Origin: JBFWQM01 sp050249455
Lineage (GTDB): Bacteria > Pseudomonadota > Alphaproteobacteria > MPNO01 > VGEU01
Reading direction: 5' to 3'
Assembly: GCA_050249455.1 (NCBI GenBank)
Contig: JBFWQM010000247.1
Span: 1 to 7,613, forward strand
Length of the DNA: 7,613 nt
Below the pieces are notes generated by a model that saw only the letters and a list, made by a program, of their open reading frames with translations, made no database searches and was not told the origin of the DNA. Of the stretch, positions 1 to 6,247 are shown in pieces. The position numbers and the translations under genes are program-made. Each line of letters starts with the position of its first letter. Position 1 is the first letter of the stretch.

Positions 1-1
1 C

Positions 2-127
2 GTGGTGACGCCCAAGTGGAAGATCCGCAAGCTCGCCAACGTGCAGGAGAACTACGCCGAGTGGGCGCACAAGGACGGCATCGTCCGCACCGACGCCGAC
101 ATCACGGAAACCCAGCCGGCGACGTGA
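2..127 (+). CDS. C-terminal end of an unidentified protein (5' end outside window)
   Basis: An open frame runs in from the left edge and ends at TGA 125-127, giving 41 visible residues. It begins VVTPKWKIRKLANVQ and ends TETQPAT. Almost every codon ends in G or C and the composition is balanced. The other forward frame, open through the same stretch, gives an arginine-rich product, so this is the coding frame. The fragment is hydrophilic and charged, with no membrane segment and no motif I recognise, so I give no function. The gene is convergent with the lipoprotein gene that ends at 272, and the inverted repeat at 159-237 lies between the two stops. The codon at 2-4 is GTG but is probably internal. 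Confidence 0.7.
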   Translation: MVTPKWKIRKLANVQENYAEWAHKDGIVRTDADITETQPAT

Positions 128-158
128 CGCGGCGCTGCAGGGCAGGGCTCGGAGGGGA

Positions 159-237
159 GGGCTCGGGGTCAGACACCAACCCCGGCGATGATTCCCTGCC
201 TGGCAGATACCGGGGGTTGGTGTCTGACCCCGAGCCC
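159..237. repeat. Long inverted repeat: two facing REP-like hairpins (BIME-like), possible bidirectional terminator
   Basis: The 25-base arms at 159-183 and 213-237 are exact reverse complements, separated by 29 bases. Each arm also folds on itself: GGGGT (165-169) pairs with ACCCC (179-183), and the mirror-image hairpin lies at 213-231. The core GGGGTCAGACACC resembles REP palindromes found dispersed in proteobacterial genomes and mobilised by RAYT transposases; that resemblance is from memory. A partial direct repeat, AGGGCTCGG, occurs at 144-152 and again at 158-166, entering the left arm. The element sits between the convergent stops at 127 and 272. It could end transcription both ways, although no T-tract follows either arm. 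Confidence 0.8.
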
Positions 238-271
238 TGTTCGCTGATTTTTCAGTGGCCGCGTCGCGTCG

Positions 272-787
272 TCACAGCGGCTTGAGCGTGCGCGTGCCGG
301 TGCTCGGCGCCGCCGGGCTGGGGCTCGGCGCGGCGCCGCCGCCGAACATGCCGAGGCGACCGGATTTGTCGTACGGCACGCCCTGCGGGAAGATGCGCCC
401 GAGATAGGCGATGCCGCTGACCCGGTAGGCCATGCCCGAGGACGACAGGTTGAACGCCTGCTGCAGCAGGTCGAGCACCGAGGTCGAGGCCTTGATCGGG
501 TACAGCACATCGCCGAGCGCCGGGATGGTCACCGACTCGTCGCTGCGCCCGCGCACGAACGGCGCGCCGTTAAGGTCGAGGTTGTAGGTCAGCGCATCCA
601 GCGGCAGCGAGAAGTTGTTCGGGTTGCGCAGCCGCAGCTCCAGCTCGATGTTCTGCGAGAAGATGCCGCTCGACAACAGGCCGACGTTGGAGAGCTCGAT
701 CTCCGGCGGCAGCGCGTTCTGCGGCGTGACGCAGCCGGCGACCGCGAGCGTGGCGACGGCGGAGGCGATGAATGTGCGGCGGTGCAT
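272..787 (-). CDS. LEA14-like (LEA type 2 / WHy domain) lipoprotein
   Basis: This is a 171-residue protein. Residues 1-19 are a lipoprotein signal peptide: basic MHRR, a hydrophobic stretch, then lipobox VAGC with Cys19 as the predicted lipidated residue. Val20 at +2 would not retain it in the inner membrane under the E. coli rule. Residues about 28-140 look like an LEA type 2 domain, a fibronectin-like beta fold, with the family-like stretch LRLRNPNNFSLPLDALTYNL at 52-71. The tail (about 147-171) is a Gly/Pro/Ser/Ala-rich, probably disordered segment. HRRTFIA also resembles a twin-arginine motif, so Tat export is possible. The ATG at 787 is supported by GGAG 7 bases upstream. The gene starts 18 bp after the CoA ligase stop and is probably last in that operon. 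Bacterial LEA14-like lipoproteins are mostly uncharacterised; a role in envelope or stress protection is only a guess. Confidence 0.88.
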   Translation of the reverse strand: MHRRTFIASAVATLAVAGCVTPQNALPPEIELSNVGLLSSGIFSQNIELELRLRNPNNFSLPLDALTYNLDLNGAPFVRGRSDESVTIPALGDVLYPIKASTSVLDLLQQAFNLSSSGMAYRVSGIAYLGRIFPQGVPYDKSGRLGMFGGGAAPSPSPAAPSTGTRTLKPL

Positions 788-794
788 GGTCGTT

Positions 795-798
795 CTCC
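795..798 (-). promoter_or_regulatory. Ribosome binding site of the LEA14-like lipoprotein gene
   Basis: On the minus strand GGAG lies 7 bases before the ATG at 787, inside the 18-base gap after the CoA ligase stop. This supports independent translation initiation of the third gene of the operon. Confidence 0.6.
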
Positions 799-805
799 GT
801 GGCCT

Positions 806-2428
806 TCAGGTTTGCCGGCGCAGCGCCGAACGTTGGATCTTGCCATTGGTCGTCTTCGGCAGCGATGCGACGAATGCGACCGCGCGCGGGCACTTGTAGG
901 CCGGGGCGCGCGTCCGGAAGAAGGCCTTCAGCGCCTCGCCCTGCGCGGCGGGGTCGTCGGGCATCGCGCGCGGCACGACGAACGCCTTGACGATGTGGGT
1001 GCGCCCGCCGGCGGGATCGGGCGCCGCGACGCAGGCGCATTCGACCACGTCGTCGTGCTGGATCAGCACCGTCTCGACCTCGACCGGCGAGATGTTGAAG
1101 CCGCCGGAGACGATCATGTCGTCGTGGCGGCCGACATAGTGGATGAACCCGTCCGCGTCGGCGGCGACGAGGTCCTGGAACACGTTCCAGCCGCCGCGCA
1201 CGACCTTGCGCTGCTCGTCGGGCTTCCTCCAGTAGACGGTGGCGACCGGCCCGCGGGCGCACAGCAGGCCCGGCGCGCCGACCGGCATCTCGGCCAGGGT
1301 GTCGGGGTCGCGCACGCTGACCTGCCAGCCCGGCGCGGCGCGGCCGATCGCGCCCGTGCGCGGCGCGTCGATGCCGTGGCGGTAGGACAGGAAGATGTGC
1401 AGCAACTCGGTGGTGCCGAGGAACTGCTCCAGCGACAGGCCGGTCGCCGCGCGCCACGCTGCCTCGACCTCCGGCAGCAGCGGCTCGCCGCCGGTCAGGG
1501 TCATGCGCAGCGATGCCGGTGCCGCGCCGCGCGCGCGGATCAGGCGCAGCAAACGCGGGTAGTATGACGCCACCGCGACGAAGATCGTCACGCCGTGGCG
1601 GTCGATGTCGGCGAGCGCCGTCTCCAGGCTCTTGTCCGGCTGCAGCACCGCGGCGGCGCCGCTGCACAGCGGGTAGTAGATGAAGAAGCTGAAGCCCAGC
1701 GCGAACGGCACCGCCGGCGGGCCGGCGACGACGTCGCCCGGCTTCGCGCCGACGCAGTGCGCCCAGTAGGTGTCGACGCCGGCGACGATGTCGCGGTGGC
1801 TGTGCGCGGTGCCCTTCGGCGCGCCGGTGCTGCCCGAGGTGTAGAGGATCAGCGCCACGTCGTCGGCCGCGGTGTCGGCGAAGGCGTCGTCCGCCGCCGC
1901 GTCTTCGGGCAGCAGCGCGTCCATCCCGCGCCAATGGCCGGTGGGATCGGACGGCGTCACCAGGGTCGCGATCCACGGCCCCAGCGCGTGCGCGACCGGC
2001 TGCCACTCCTCGATCAGCGTCGCGTCGACGATCATCGCGCGCGCGCCGGTGTCGTCGGCCCGGTAGCGCAGGTCGTCGGCCTTGAGCTGGACGTAGGTCG
2101 GCACGGCGACCGCGCCGATCGCCTGCACCGCCAGCACGGCATAGACCAGCGGCGGCCCGTCGTTCTGGCGCAGCAGCACCCGGTCGCCCGGGCCGATGCC
2201 GGCGCGGCGCAGCGCCGTCGCCCAGCGGCGGACCGCCGCCCCGACCTCGGCGAAGGTGATCGCCGCGCCGTCGTGGAAAAAGGCCGGCCGGTGAGCGACG
2301 CCCAGCCGAGCCGCCGCGCCGAGCGCCACCGCGGCGGCGTTGAGCCGGTCGGGGTAGGCGAGGCCGGGCACGTCGAACACCGTCTCCGGGTAGGGCAGGT
2401 CCGGCCCGATCAGCGCCCGCTTGGTCAT
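806..2428 (-). CDS. Benzoate/2-aminobenzoate-type CoA ligase (AMP-forming, ANL superfamily)
   Basis: This 540-residue cytosolic enzyme should adenylate a carboxylic acid with ATP and transfer it to CoA. The ANL motifs are all visible: P-loop YTSGSTGAPKG at 196-206, A5-like GTTE at 338-341, YVGRHDD at 431-437 followed by GGFNISPVEVE at 442-452, and LPKTTNGK ending in the catalytic Lys530. The length is normal. The spacing and the segments HSHRDI and FALGFSFFIYYPL resemble the benzoate and 2-aminobenzoate CoA ligase branch more than fatty acyl ligases. An aryl or heteroaryl acid is therefore the likely substrate, but which one cannot be read. The open frame continues upstream to 3271 with arginine-rich shadow sequence. 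I start at 2428, where ATG overlaps the LLM stop as ATGA. No good Shine-Dalgarno is present, which suggests translational coupling. Confidence 0.9.
   Translation of the reverse strand: MTKRALIGPDLPYPETVFDVPGLAYPDRLNAAAVALGAAARLGVAHRPAFFHDGAAITFAEVGAAVRRWATALRRAGIGPGDRVLLRQNDGPPLVYAVLAVQAIGAVAVPTYVQLKADDLRYRADDTGARAMIVDATLIEEWQPVAHALGPWIATLVTPSDPTGHWRGMDALLPEDAAADDAFADTAADDVALILYTSGSTGAPKGTAHSHRDIVAGVDTYWAHCVGAKPGDVVAGPPAVPFALGFSFFIYYPLCSGAAAVLQPDKSLETALADIDRHGVTIFVAVASYYPRLLRLIRARGAAPASLRMTLTGGEPLLPEVEAAWRAATGLSLEQFLGTTELLHIFLSYRHGIDAPRTGAIGRAAPGWQVSVRDPDTLAEMPVGAPGLLCARGPVATVYWRKPDEQRKVVRGGWNVFQDLVAADADGFIHYVGRHDDMIVSGGFNISPVEVETVLIQHDDVVECACVAAPDPAGGRTHIVKAFVVPRAMPDDPAAQGEALKAFFRTRAPAYKCPRAVAFVASLPKTTNGKIQRSALRRQT
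2425..2428 (-). other. ATGA stop-start overlap coupling the LLM oxidoreductase and CoA ligase genes
   Basis: On the minus strand the TGA of the upstream LLM gene and the ATG of the CoA ligase share the four bases ATGA. The nearest purine-rich run, GAGG, lies about 11 bases from the ATG and is poorly placed. Re-initiation by ribosomes ending the first gene is the likely mechanism, which would keep the two enzymes in fixed proportion. Confidence 0.8.
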
Positions 2429-3501
2429 CGGCCGCGCGGCCTCAGCCGCGGCAGCACGCCGTCGGCGATCTTCCGCATCTGACCGAGCTGGTCGGGCGAG
2501 CCGATGACGAGCTGGAAGATGGTCACGCCGCGGTCGATATAGGCCTGCAGCTTCTCGGCGACCTCCTCGGCCGGCCCGGCGACGGCCCAGCGGTCGACCA
2601 CGTCGTCGGCGATCGGCGGTCCGTGAAAGTCGTTCAGGTGGTCCTTGACCGCCTGCCAGGCCGCCCGGCGATCGTCGCCGACATGGACGAAGCAGTTGAA
2701 AGCCTTGAGGTAGTGCCGGTCCGGGTAGCGCTCGCGGGCATAGGCGTCGATGCGGCCCCAGTAGTGCTCGTACTGCTCCGGCGTCACGTGGTTGGTCAGC
2801 CAGCCGTCGCCCAGGTCGGCGACCCGGCGGTAGGGCCCGAACACGAACTTGCCGGCGTACTTCTCCTGCCAGGCGTGGTGCACCGGGCCGCCCGGCTCCT
2901 TGGGGTAGTAGATGCCGGCGGCGACCAGGACGGCCGGCATCGCCGGCGGCCGGGCCTGGCCTAGGGTCATGTCGCGGAAGCGGTAGAACGTGCCCTCGTA
3001 GCTGACCTTGTCCTCGGCCCACAGCCGGCGCATCACCTCCAGGCATTCCTCGAACAGCCGGCTGCGGCCCTCGAACAGCCGGTCGGGGTCGAGCGCGGTG
3101 TCGTGGCGCAGCGCCGCCAGCGCCGCGAACTGGCGGTGGACCAGGGCCGGGGTGCCGGCGCCGAGGCCGACCCCCATGATGGTGCGGCCCTCCGAGATCG
3201 CGTCGAGCGTCGCCCATTGCAGCGCGAGCTGGATGGCGTTGCGCGCCCGCGGCGCCAGGATGCCGGTGCACAGACGCAGCGTCTTGGTCATGCCGGCCAC
3301 CGCGCTCAGCACCGCGACGGGGTCGTAGGCCGCGACCGTGCGGCGGCCGAACATCGCGTCGTGCACCCAGATGGCGCCGAAGCCCATCGCCTCCGCCTCG
3401 CGCGCCGACCGGAACAGGTCGGGCAGCTCGTAGCGCTTACCGGTGATGCCGGTGACGTTGTTGACGGAGACGCCGACGATGAGGTCGTCGCGCAAGCCCA
3501 T
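2425..3501 (-). CDS. LLM class (luciferase-like) flavin-dependent oxidoreductase
   Basis: This 358-residue protein has the bacterial luciferase-like TIM-barrel pattern. It begins with strand LIVGVSV, then EAEAMGFGAIWVHDAMF at 35-51, then LRLCTGILAPRARNAI at 75-90 and MGVGLGAG at 109-116, the usual glycine-rich cofactor-region strand. Its C-terminal half has RVADLGDGWLTNHVTPEQ at 226-243 and AGPAEEVAEKLQAYIDRGVT at 308-327. The family uses reduced FMN or F420 for monooxygenation or hydride transfer; the cofactor cannot be decided here. About 28 residues (197-224) lie between the AAG and RVADLGDGW segments, where typical members have only a short turn. The ATG at 3501 is chosen because the barrel's first strand starts straight after it. 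The upstream in-frame extension to 3564 is basic and unlike protein. The Shine-Dalgarno is weak. This is the first gene of the operon. Confidence 0.88.
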   Translation of the reverse strand: MGLRDDLIVGVSVNNVTGITGKRYELPDLFRSAREAEAMGFGAIWVHDAMFGRRTVAAYDPVAVLSAVAGMTKTLRLCTGILAPRARNAIQLALQWATLDAISEGRTIMGVGLGAGTPALVHRQFAALAALRHDTALDPDRLFEGRSRLFEECLEVMRRLWAEDKVSYEGTFYRFRDMTLGQARPPAMPAVLVAAGIYYPKEPGGPVHHAWQEKYAGKFVFGPYRRVADLGDGWLTNHVTPEQYEHYWGRIDAYARERYPDRHYLKAFNCFVHVGDDRRAAWQAVKDHLNDFHGPPIADDVVDRWAVAGPAEEVAEKLQAYIDRGVTIFQLVIGSPDQLGQMRKIADGVLPRLRPRGR

Positions 3502-3527
3502 GACGCAGCCCGTGTTCTGTTTCCGGC

Positions 3528-3556
3528 AGGGTAGGGGGCGGTGCCGCCGGCCGCAA
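3528..3556 (-). promoter_or_regulatory. Candidate promoter for the LLM-CoA ligase-lipoprotein operon
   Basis: Read on the minus strand, TTGCGG (3551-3556) is followed after 17 bases by TACCCT (3528-3533), about 26 bases before the ATG at 3501. Both boxes match the sigma-70 consensus only partly. The call rests mainly on spacing and position. A small hairpin CGGCC-GCAA-GGCCG (3548-3561) overlaps the -35 box. Confidence 0.22.
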
Positions 3557-3566
3557 GGCCGCACGA

Positions 3567-3595
3567 TTGACGGCCCGCCGCGATGGGACCAGTTT
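3567..3595 (+). promoter_or_regulatory. Candidate promoter for the class II aldolase gene
   Basis: TTGACG at 3567-3572 is a good sigma-70 -35 box. After 17 bases the -10 position holds CAGTTT (3590-3595), a poor match. The site would start transcription near 3602, about 22 bases before the ATG. This is a weak call, and it sits back to back with the candidate promoter on the other strand. Confidence 0.28.
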
Positions 3596-3612
3596 ACCTG
3601 CGCCCAACGTCC

Positions 3613-3618
3613 AGGAGG
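3613..3618 (+). promoter_or_regulatory. Strong Shine-Dalgarno of the class II aldolase gene
   Basis: A perfect AGGAGG lies 5 bases before ATG 3624. It fixes the start there and excludes the longer in-frame ATG at 3567, whose extra 19 codons cover the promoter region. Confidence 0.85.
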
Positions 3619-3623
3619 AAACG

Positions 3624-4403
3624 ATGAGTCTGCGTGCGGTAGCGAAGTCGCCTTCGGTGCGCGACCAGGTCAGCGCGGCGGAGTGGGAGGCGCGGGTCGA
3701 CCTCGCCGCTGCGTACCGGCTGATGGCGCATTACGGCGTGAACGACCTCACCTACAACCACCTGTCGGCGCGCGTGCCGGACGCGCCCGACCACATCCTG
3801 ATCAAGCCCTACACGCAGATGTTCGAGGAGGTCACCGCCTCCGGCCTCATCAAGTACGACTTCGACGGCAACCCGGTGCTGGGCGAGCACCCGCGGCTGA
3901 TCGGCGGCGGGCTGATCATCCATGCCGGCCTGCTGAAGGCGCGGCGCGACGTCAACGCCGTCTTCCACACCCACACCGTCGCCAACATGGGCGTGTCGTC
4001 GATGAAGTGCGGCCTGCTGCCGATCAACCAGCACGCCATGCGCTTCTATGGCCGCATCGCCTACCACGACTTCCAGGGCTTCGAGTTCGATCCGGCGATG
4101 AGCGGCGTGCTGGAGCGCGACCTCGGCGACAAGACGATCATGATGCTGCGCAACCACGGCTCGCTGATCTGCGGCCGCACCACCGCCGAGGCGTTCGTGC
4201 TGCACCACTTCTTCGAGACCGCGTGCAAGGGCCAGATCGCCGCGATGTCGGGCGGCGTCGACAACATCGTGCTGCCGAGCGACGAGGCGTGCGAGTACGC
4301 CCGCCAGCAGGCCGACAGCAACGCCGGCAACCTCGCCGGCGGCAAGGACTGGCCGGCGTGCCTTCGCCTGGCCGACAAGCTGGATCCGTCGTTCAGGGAC
4401 TGA
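3624..4403 (+). CDS. Class II aldolase/adducin family protein
   Basis: This is a 259-residue cytosolic enzyme of the fuculose-phosphate aldolase/adducin fold. The divalent metal ligands are visible as His115 and His117 in HTHT and His178 in RNHG. Near the N-terminus, NDLTYNHLSARVP (40-52) and ILIKPYTQMFEEVTASGLI (58-76) match the family's substrate-binding region; Glu68 or Glu69 may be the catalytic acid. The family cleaves or decarboxylates phosphorylated or free hydroxy-carbonyl compounds, and members with this look often lie in catabolic gene groups without a proven substrate. No phosphate-binding specificity can be read. The gene is transcribed divergently from the LLM operon across a 122 bp gap, which fits joint control. 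It is followed 10 bp later by a long hairpin repeat. It appears monocistronic and intact. Confidence 0.9.
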   Translation: MSLRAVAKSPSVRDQVSAAEWEARVDLAAAYRLMAHYGVNDLTYNHLSARVPDAPDHILIKPYTQMFEEVTASGLIKYDFDGNPVLGEHPRLIGGGLIIHAGLLKARRDVNAVFHTHTVANMGVSSMKCGLLPINQHAMRFYGRIAYHDFQGFEFDPAMSGVLERDLGDKTIMMLRNHGSLICGRTTAEAFVLHHFFETACKGQIAAMSGGVDNIVLPSDEACEYARQQADSNAGNLAGGKDWPACLRLADKLDPSFRD

Positions 4404-4413
4404 GTGGCGGAGA

Positions 4414-4500
4414 CGCCCCCTCCCCCCAACCCCCTCCCACGAGGGGAGGGGGAGAAGAATAGCCCCCTCCCCTCGTGGGAGGGGGTTGGGGGAGGGGGCG
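4414..4500. repeat. Long inverted repeat between convergent genes; paired REP-like hairpins, likely bidirectional terminator
   Basis: The 39-base left arm (4414-4452) and 38-base right arm (4463-4500) are reverse complements except for one extra C in the left C-run near 4422-4427. The loop is 10 bases (4453-4462). Each arm also contains its own small hairpin: CCCCTC-CCAC-GAGGGG at 4431-4446 and CCCCTC-GTGG-GAGGGG at 4469-4484. The sequence is unrelated to the 159-237 element but has the same architecture. It fills the gap between the stops at 4403 and 4520 and would form a very stable hairpin in RNA from either strand. No U-tract follows. Confidence 0.85.
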
Positions 4501-4519
4501 CCAGCCCCAGAGGCGACGT

Positions 4520-5248
4520 CTATCGGGCGCCCGCCGGCATCATCCCGAACAGCCTGCCGAATCCCGCCACCGGCGCCATCACCCCGGCCATGCGCAGGCA
4601 GTGCCACGCCATCGCCTGGTTCGACGTGACGACGGGCCGGCCGAGGTCGCGCTCGATGGTCTCGATCACCTCGGCGGAGCGGATCGCGGTGCAGCTCACG
4701 AAATAGGCGTCCGTGTCGTCATCGCGCTGGGCGCAGACGCGGCGGTACCACTCGCCCGGCTCCACCTTCAGCATCGCGCCGCCCTTGCCGGGCAGGTCCA
4801 TGCCGGTCTCGCTGAGCACCTCGATGCCGTTGGCGTTGAGGAACGCGATCTCGCGGCGGTTGGTCTCGGCATTGTACGGCGTGGTCAGCACCACCTTGCG
4901 CACGCCCAATGTGGCGAACGCCGACAGCACGCCGCGCGACGTCGCGGTGGCCGGCACGCCGGTGGCGCGGGTGATGCGCTCGATGATCTCCGCGTCCATG
5001 CCCTGGCGGAACATGGTGACGGCGGTGCAGTGGAAGACGATCAGGTCGACGCCCGCGTCGGCTAGCAGGCTCGCCCCTTCCTCCAGCCGTTCCAGCATGC
5101 CGTGGACGGAGGCCTCGGTCGAATCGAGCAGGCGCAGCCGCGTGGTGTGGAACGCGACGCCGTCGGGCAGCATGCGGGCGATCTGCGGCTCGGCGGCCGC
5201 GTTGGACGACGGCAGCAGCATGCCGATGCGCGCGCGCCAGCTGTACAT
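4520..5248 (-). CDS. Asp/Glu racemase superfamily protein, maleate isomerase / arylmalonate decarboxylase-like
   Basis: This is a 242-residue protein with two Rossmann-like halves. The N-terminus RIGMLLPSSNAAAEP (7-21) matches the maleate isomerase signature with a conserved Asn (Asn16). Each half supplies a cysteine: Cys74 in FHCTAV and Cys186 in SCTAIRS. A Tyr in TTPYNAETN (Tyr125) and TSNQAMAWHCLR (208-219) also fit the family. Two cysteines favour isomerase or racemase chemistry; arylmalonate decarboxylase keeps only one. Maleate cis-trans isomerase acts late in nicotinate-type degradation, giving fumarate, which would suit a catabolic cluster, but the true substrate is open. The ATG at 5248 has AAGGA 6 bases upstream. 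The gene lies 30 bp after the EamA transporter stop and is probably co-transcribed with it. Confidence 0.87.
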   Translation of the reverse strand: MYSWRARIGMLLPSSNAAAEPQIARMLPDGVAFHTTRLRLLDSTEASVHGMLERLEEGASLLADAGVDLIVFHCTAVTMFRQGMDAEIIERITRATGVPATATSRGVLSAFATLGVRKVVLTTPYNAETNRREIAFLNANGIEVLSETGMDLPGKGGAMLKVEPGEWYRRVCAQRDDDTDAYFVSCTAIRSAEVIETIERDLGRPVVTSNQAMAWHCLRMAGVMAPVAGFGRLFGMMPAGAR

Positions 5249-5254
5249 GGCCGA

Positions 5255-5259
5255 TCCTT
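5255..5259 (-). promoter_or_regulatory. Ribosome binding site of the isomerase-like gene
   Basis: On the minus strand AAGGA (within GGGAAGGA, 5255-5262) lies 6 bases before the ATG at 5248, in the 30-base gap after the transporter stop. It fixes the isomerase start. Confidence 0.7.
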
Positions 5260-5278
5260 CCCGGTCGTTATCGGGCGA

Positions 5279-6208
5279 TCATACCCGATGGCCGCGCTCG
5301 CGCGCCTCGGCGATCGCGACCGCGCCGAGCCCGGCCACGATCAGCGCGAGCCCGCCCAGGTTGGTCGCCGTCAGCGCCTCGCCGCGCAGCGCCGCGCCGA
5401 ACAGCAGTCCGCACACCGGCGTCGCCAGGTAGCCGAACGCGGTGGTGATCGCCGGCAGCGCGCGGTTGATCGCCATCAGCCCCCACACCGTCAGGATCGA
5501 GGTGAGGGGGCCGGAATAGACCAGCAGCGGCACCAGCTCCCAGTCCAAGCGCGCGAAAGGCGCCGGCTCGGTCGCCAGCGCCAGCAGGGCGAGAAGGATG
5601 GCGGCGATCAGCAGCTGCCACGGCGCCAGCTCGATCGGCGACAGCCGCCACCGCACGGTGCGGATGTGCAGGATCGCCGCCGCCCAGGTGATCGAGGCCA
5701 TGACCAGCAGGCCGTTGCCGATCACCACCTCCTCGCGCGACCAGTCGAACCCGGCCGGGTTGAACAGCACGGCCAGCCCGCCGATGGCGAGCCCCAGGCC
5801 GGCGGCCTTCAGCCGCGTCAGCCGCTCGCCCAGCAGCAGGATCGCCCCCGGCGTCACCCACAGCGGCGTCAGGTAGGCGAGGATCGAGGCGCGCCCCGAT
5901 TCCACCCACAGGAGGCCGGTGTGGGTGAACGCCGGGTAGAGGCCCATCAGCAGCACGCCGAGGGTGAACAGGATCGGCGCCTCCGACCGCCGCGGCACGC
6001 GCAGCCGCCCCGCCCACGCCATGTAGGCCATCAGCACCGCGCAGGCGCTGCCCATCCGCACCGCGCCGAACCAGAACGGCGGCAGGTATTCCAGGCCGTA
6101 CTTGAATATCGGCCAGCTCAGCCCCCACACCGTGACCAGGCCGATCAGGGTCAGCCCGGCCTGGCGCCCGGTCATCGGCTGCGAGCCGCCGGCGGCGACG
6201 GTCGCCAT
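5279..6208 (-). CDS. EamA/DMT-superfamily permease
   Basis: This is a 309-residue inner-membrane protein, the usual size for the family, with about ten hydrophobic segments arranged as two EamA repeats (about 18-149 and 163-300). Each repeat ends in the typical GE-containing turn followed by a glycine-rich helix: LLGERLTRLKAAGLGLAIGG at 125-144 and LRGEALTATNLGG at 274-286. The first helix, LIGLVTVWGLSWPIFK (21-36), is characteristic. Members export or import metabolites and amino acids; here it may move the substrate or an intermediate of the neighbouring pathway, which is inference. Two starts are possible, ATG 6208 or ATG 6175 (residue 12). Neither has a convincing Shine-Dalgarno, and the shorter form starts just before the first helix. 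It is the first gene of a two-gene unit with the isomerase-like gene. Confidence 0.88.
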   Translation of the reverse strand: MATVAAGGSQPMTGRQAGLTLIGLVTVWGLSWPIFKYGLEYLPPFWFGAVRMGSACAVLMAYMAWAGRLRVPRRSEAPILFTLGVLLMGLYPAFTHTGLLWVESGRASILAYLTPLWVTPGAILLLGERLTRLKAAGLGLAIGGLAVLFNPAGFDWSREEVVIGNGLLVMASITWAAAILHIRTVRWRLSPIELAPWQLLIAAILLALLALATEPAPFARLDWELVPLLVYSGPLTSILTVWGLMAINRALPAITTAFGYLATPVCGLLFGAALRGEALTATNLGGLALIVAGLGAVAIAEARERGHRV

Positions 6209-6247
6209 CAGGGCGGCCGGGCGGCGCGCATGCCGCGGATCGAGCGT

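Noticed and set aside
159..237. Insertion sequence or CRISPR repeat
   Set aside because: Only one pair of inverted arms is present, with no transposase and no spaced direct repeats. A REP-type element fits better.
16..285. Plus-strand open frame across the first intergenic repeat
   Set aside because: It reads through the inverted repeat and is Arg-rich; the frame from position 2 to the stop at 127 has the better codon pattern.
570..2006. Long open frame on the minus strand across the ligase and lipoprotein genes
   Set aside because: Arginine-rich composition and overlap with two well-supported genes; a GC-driven shadow of the true frames.
2429..3271. Upstream extension of the CoA ligase frame, giving an 821-residue product
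   Set aside because: The extension lies inside the LLM gene in another frame, is rich in Arg, Gly and Pro, and has no ligase motif. The protein proper begins at the ATGA overlap at 2428.
3502..3564. N-terminal extension of the LLM oxidoreductase starting at 3564
   Set aside because: The extra 21 residues are basic and Cys/Arg-rich, while the barrel's first strand begins just after the ATG at 3501.
3567..3623. Earlier in-frame ATG for the class II aldolase
   Set aside because: No Shine-Dalgarno there, while a perfect AGGAGG precedes ATG 3624. The added residues are not typical of the family and cover the promoter region.
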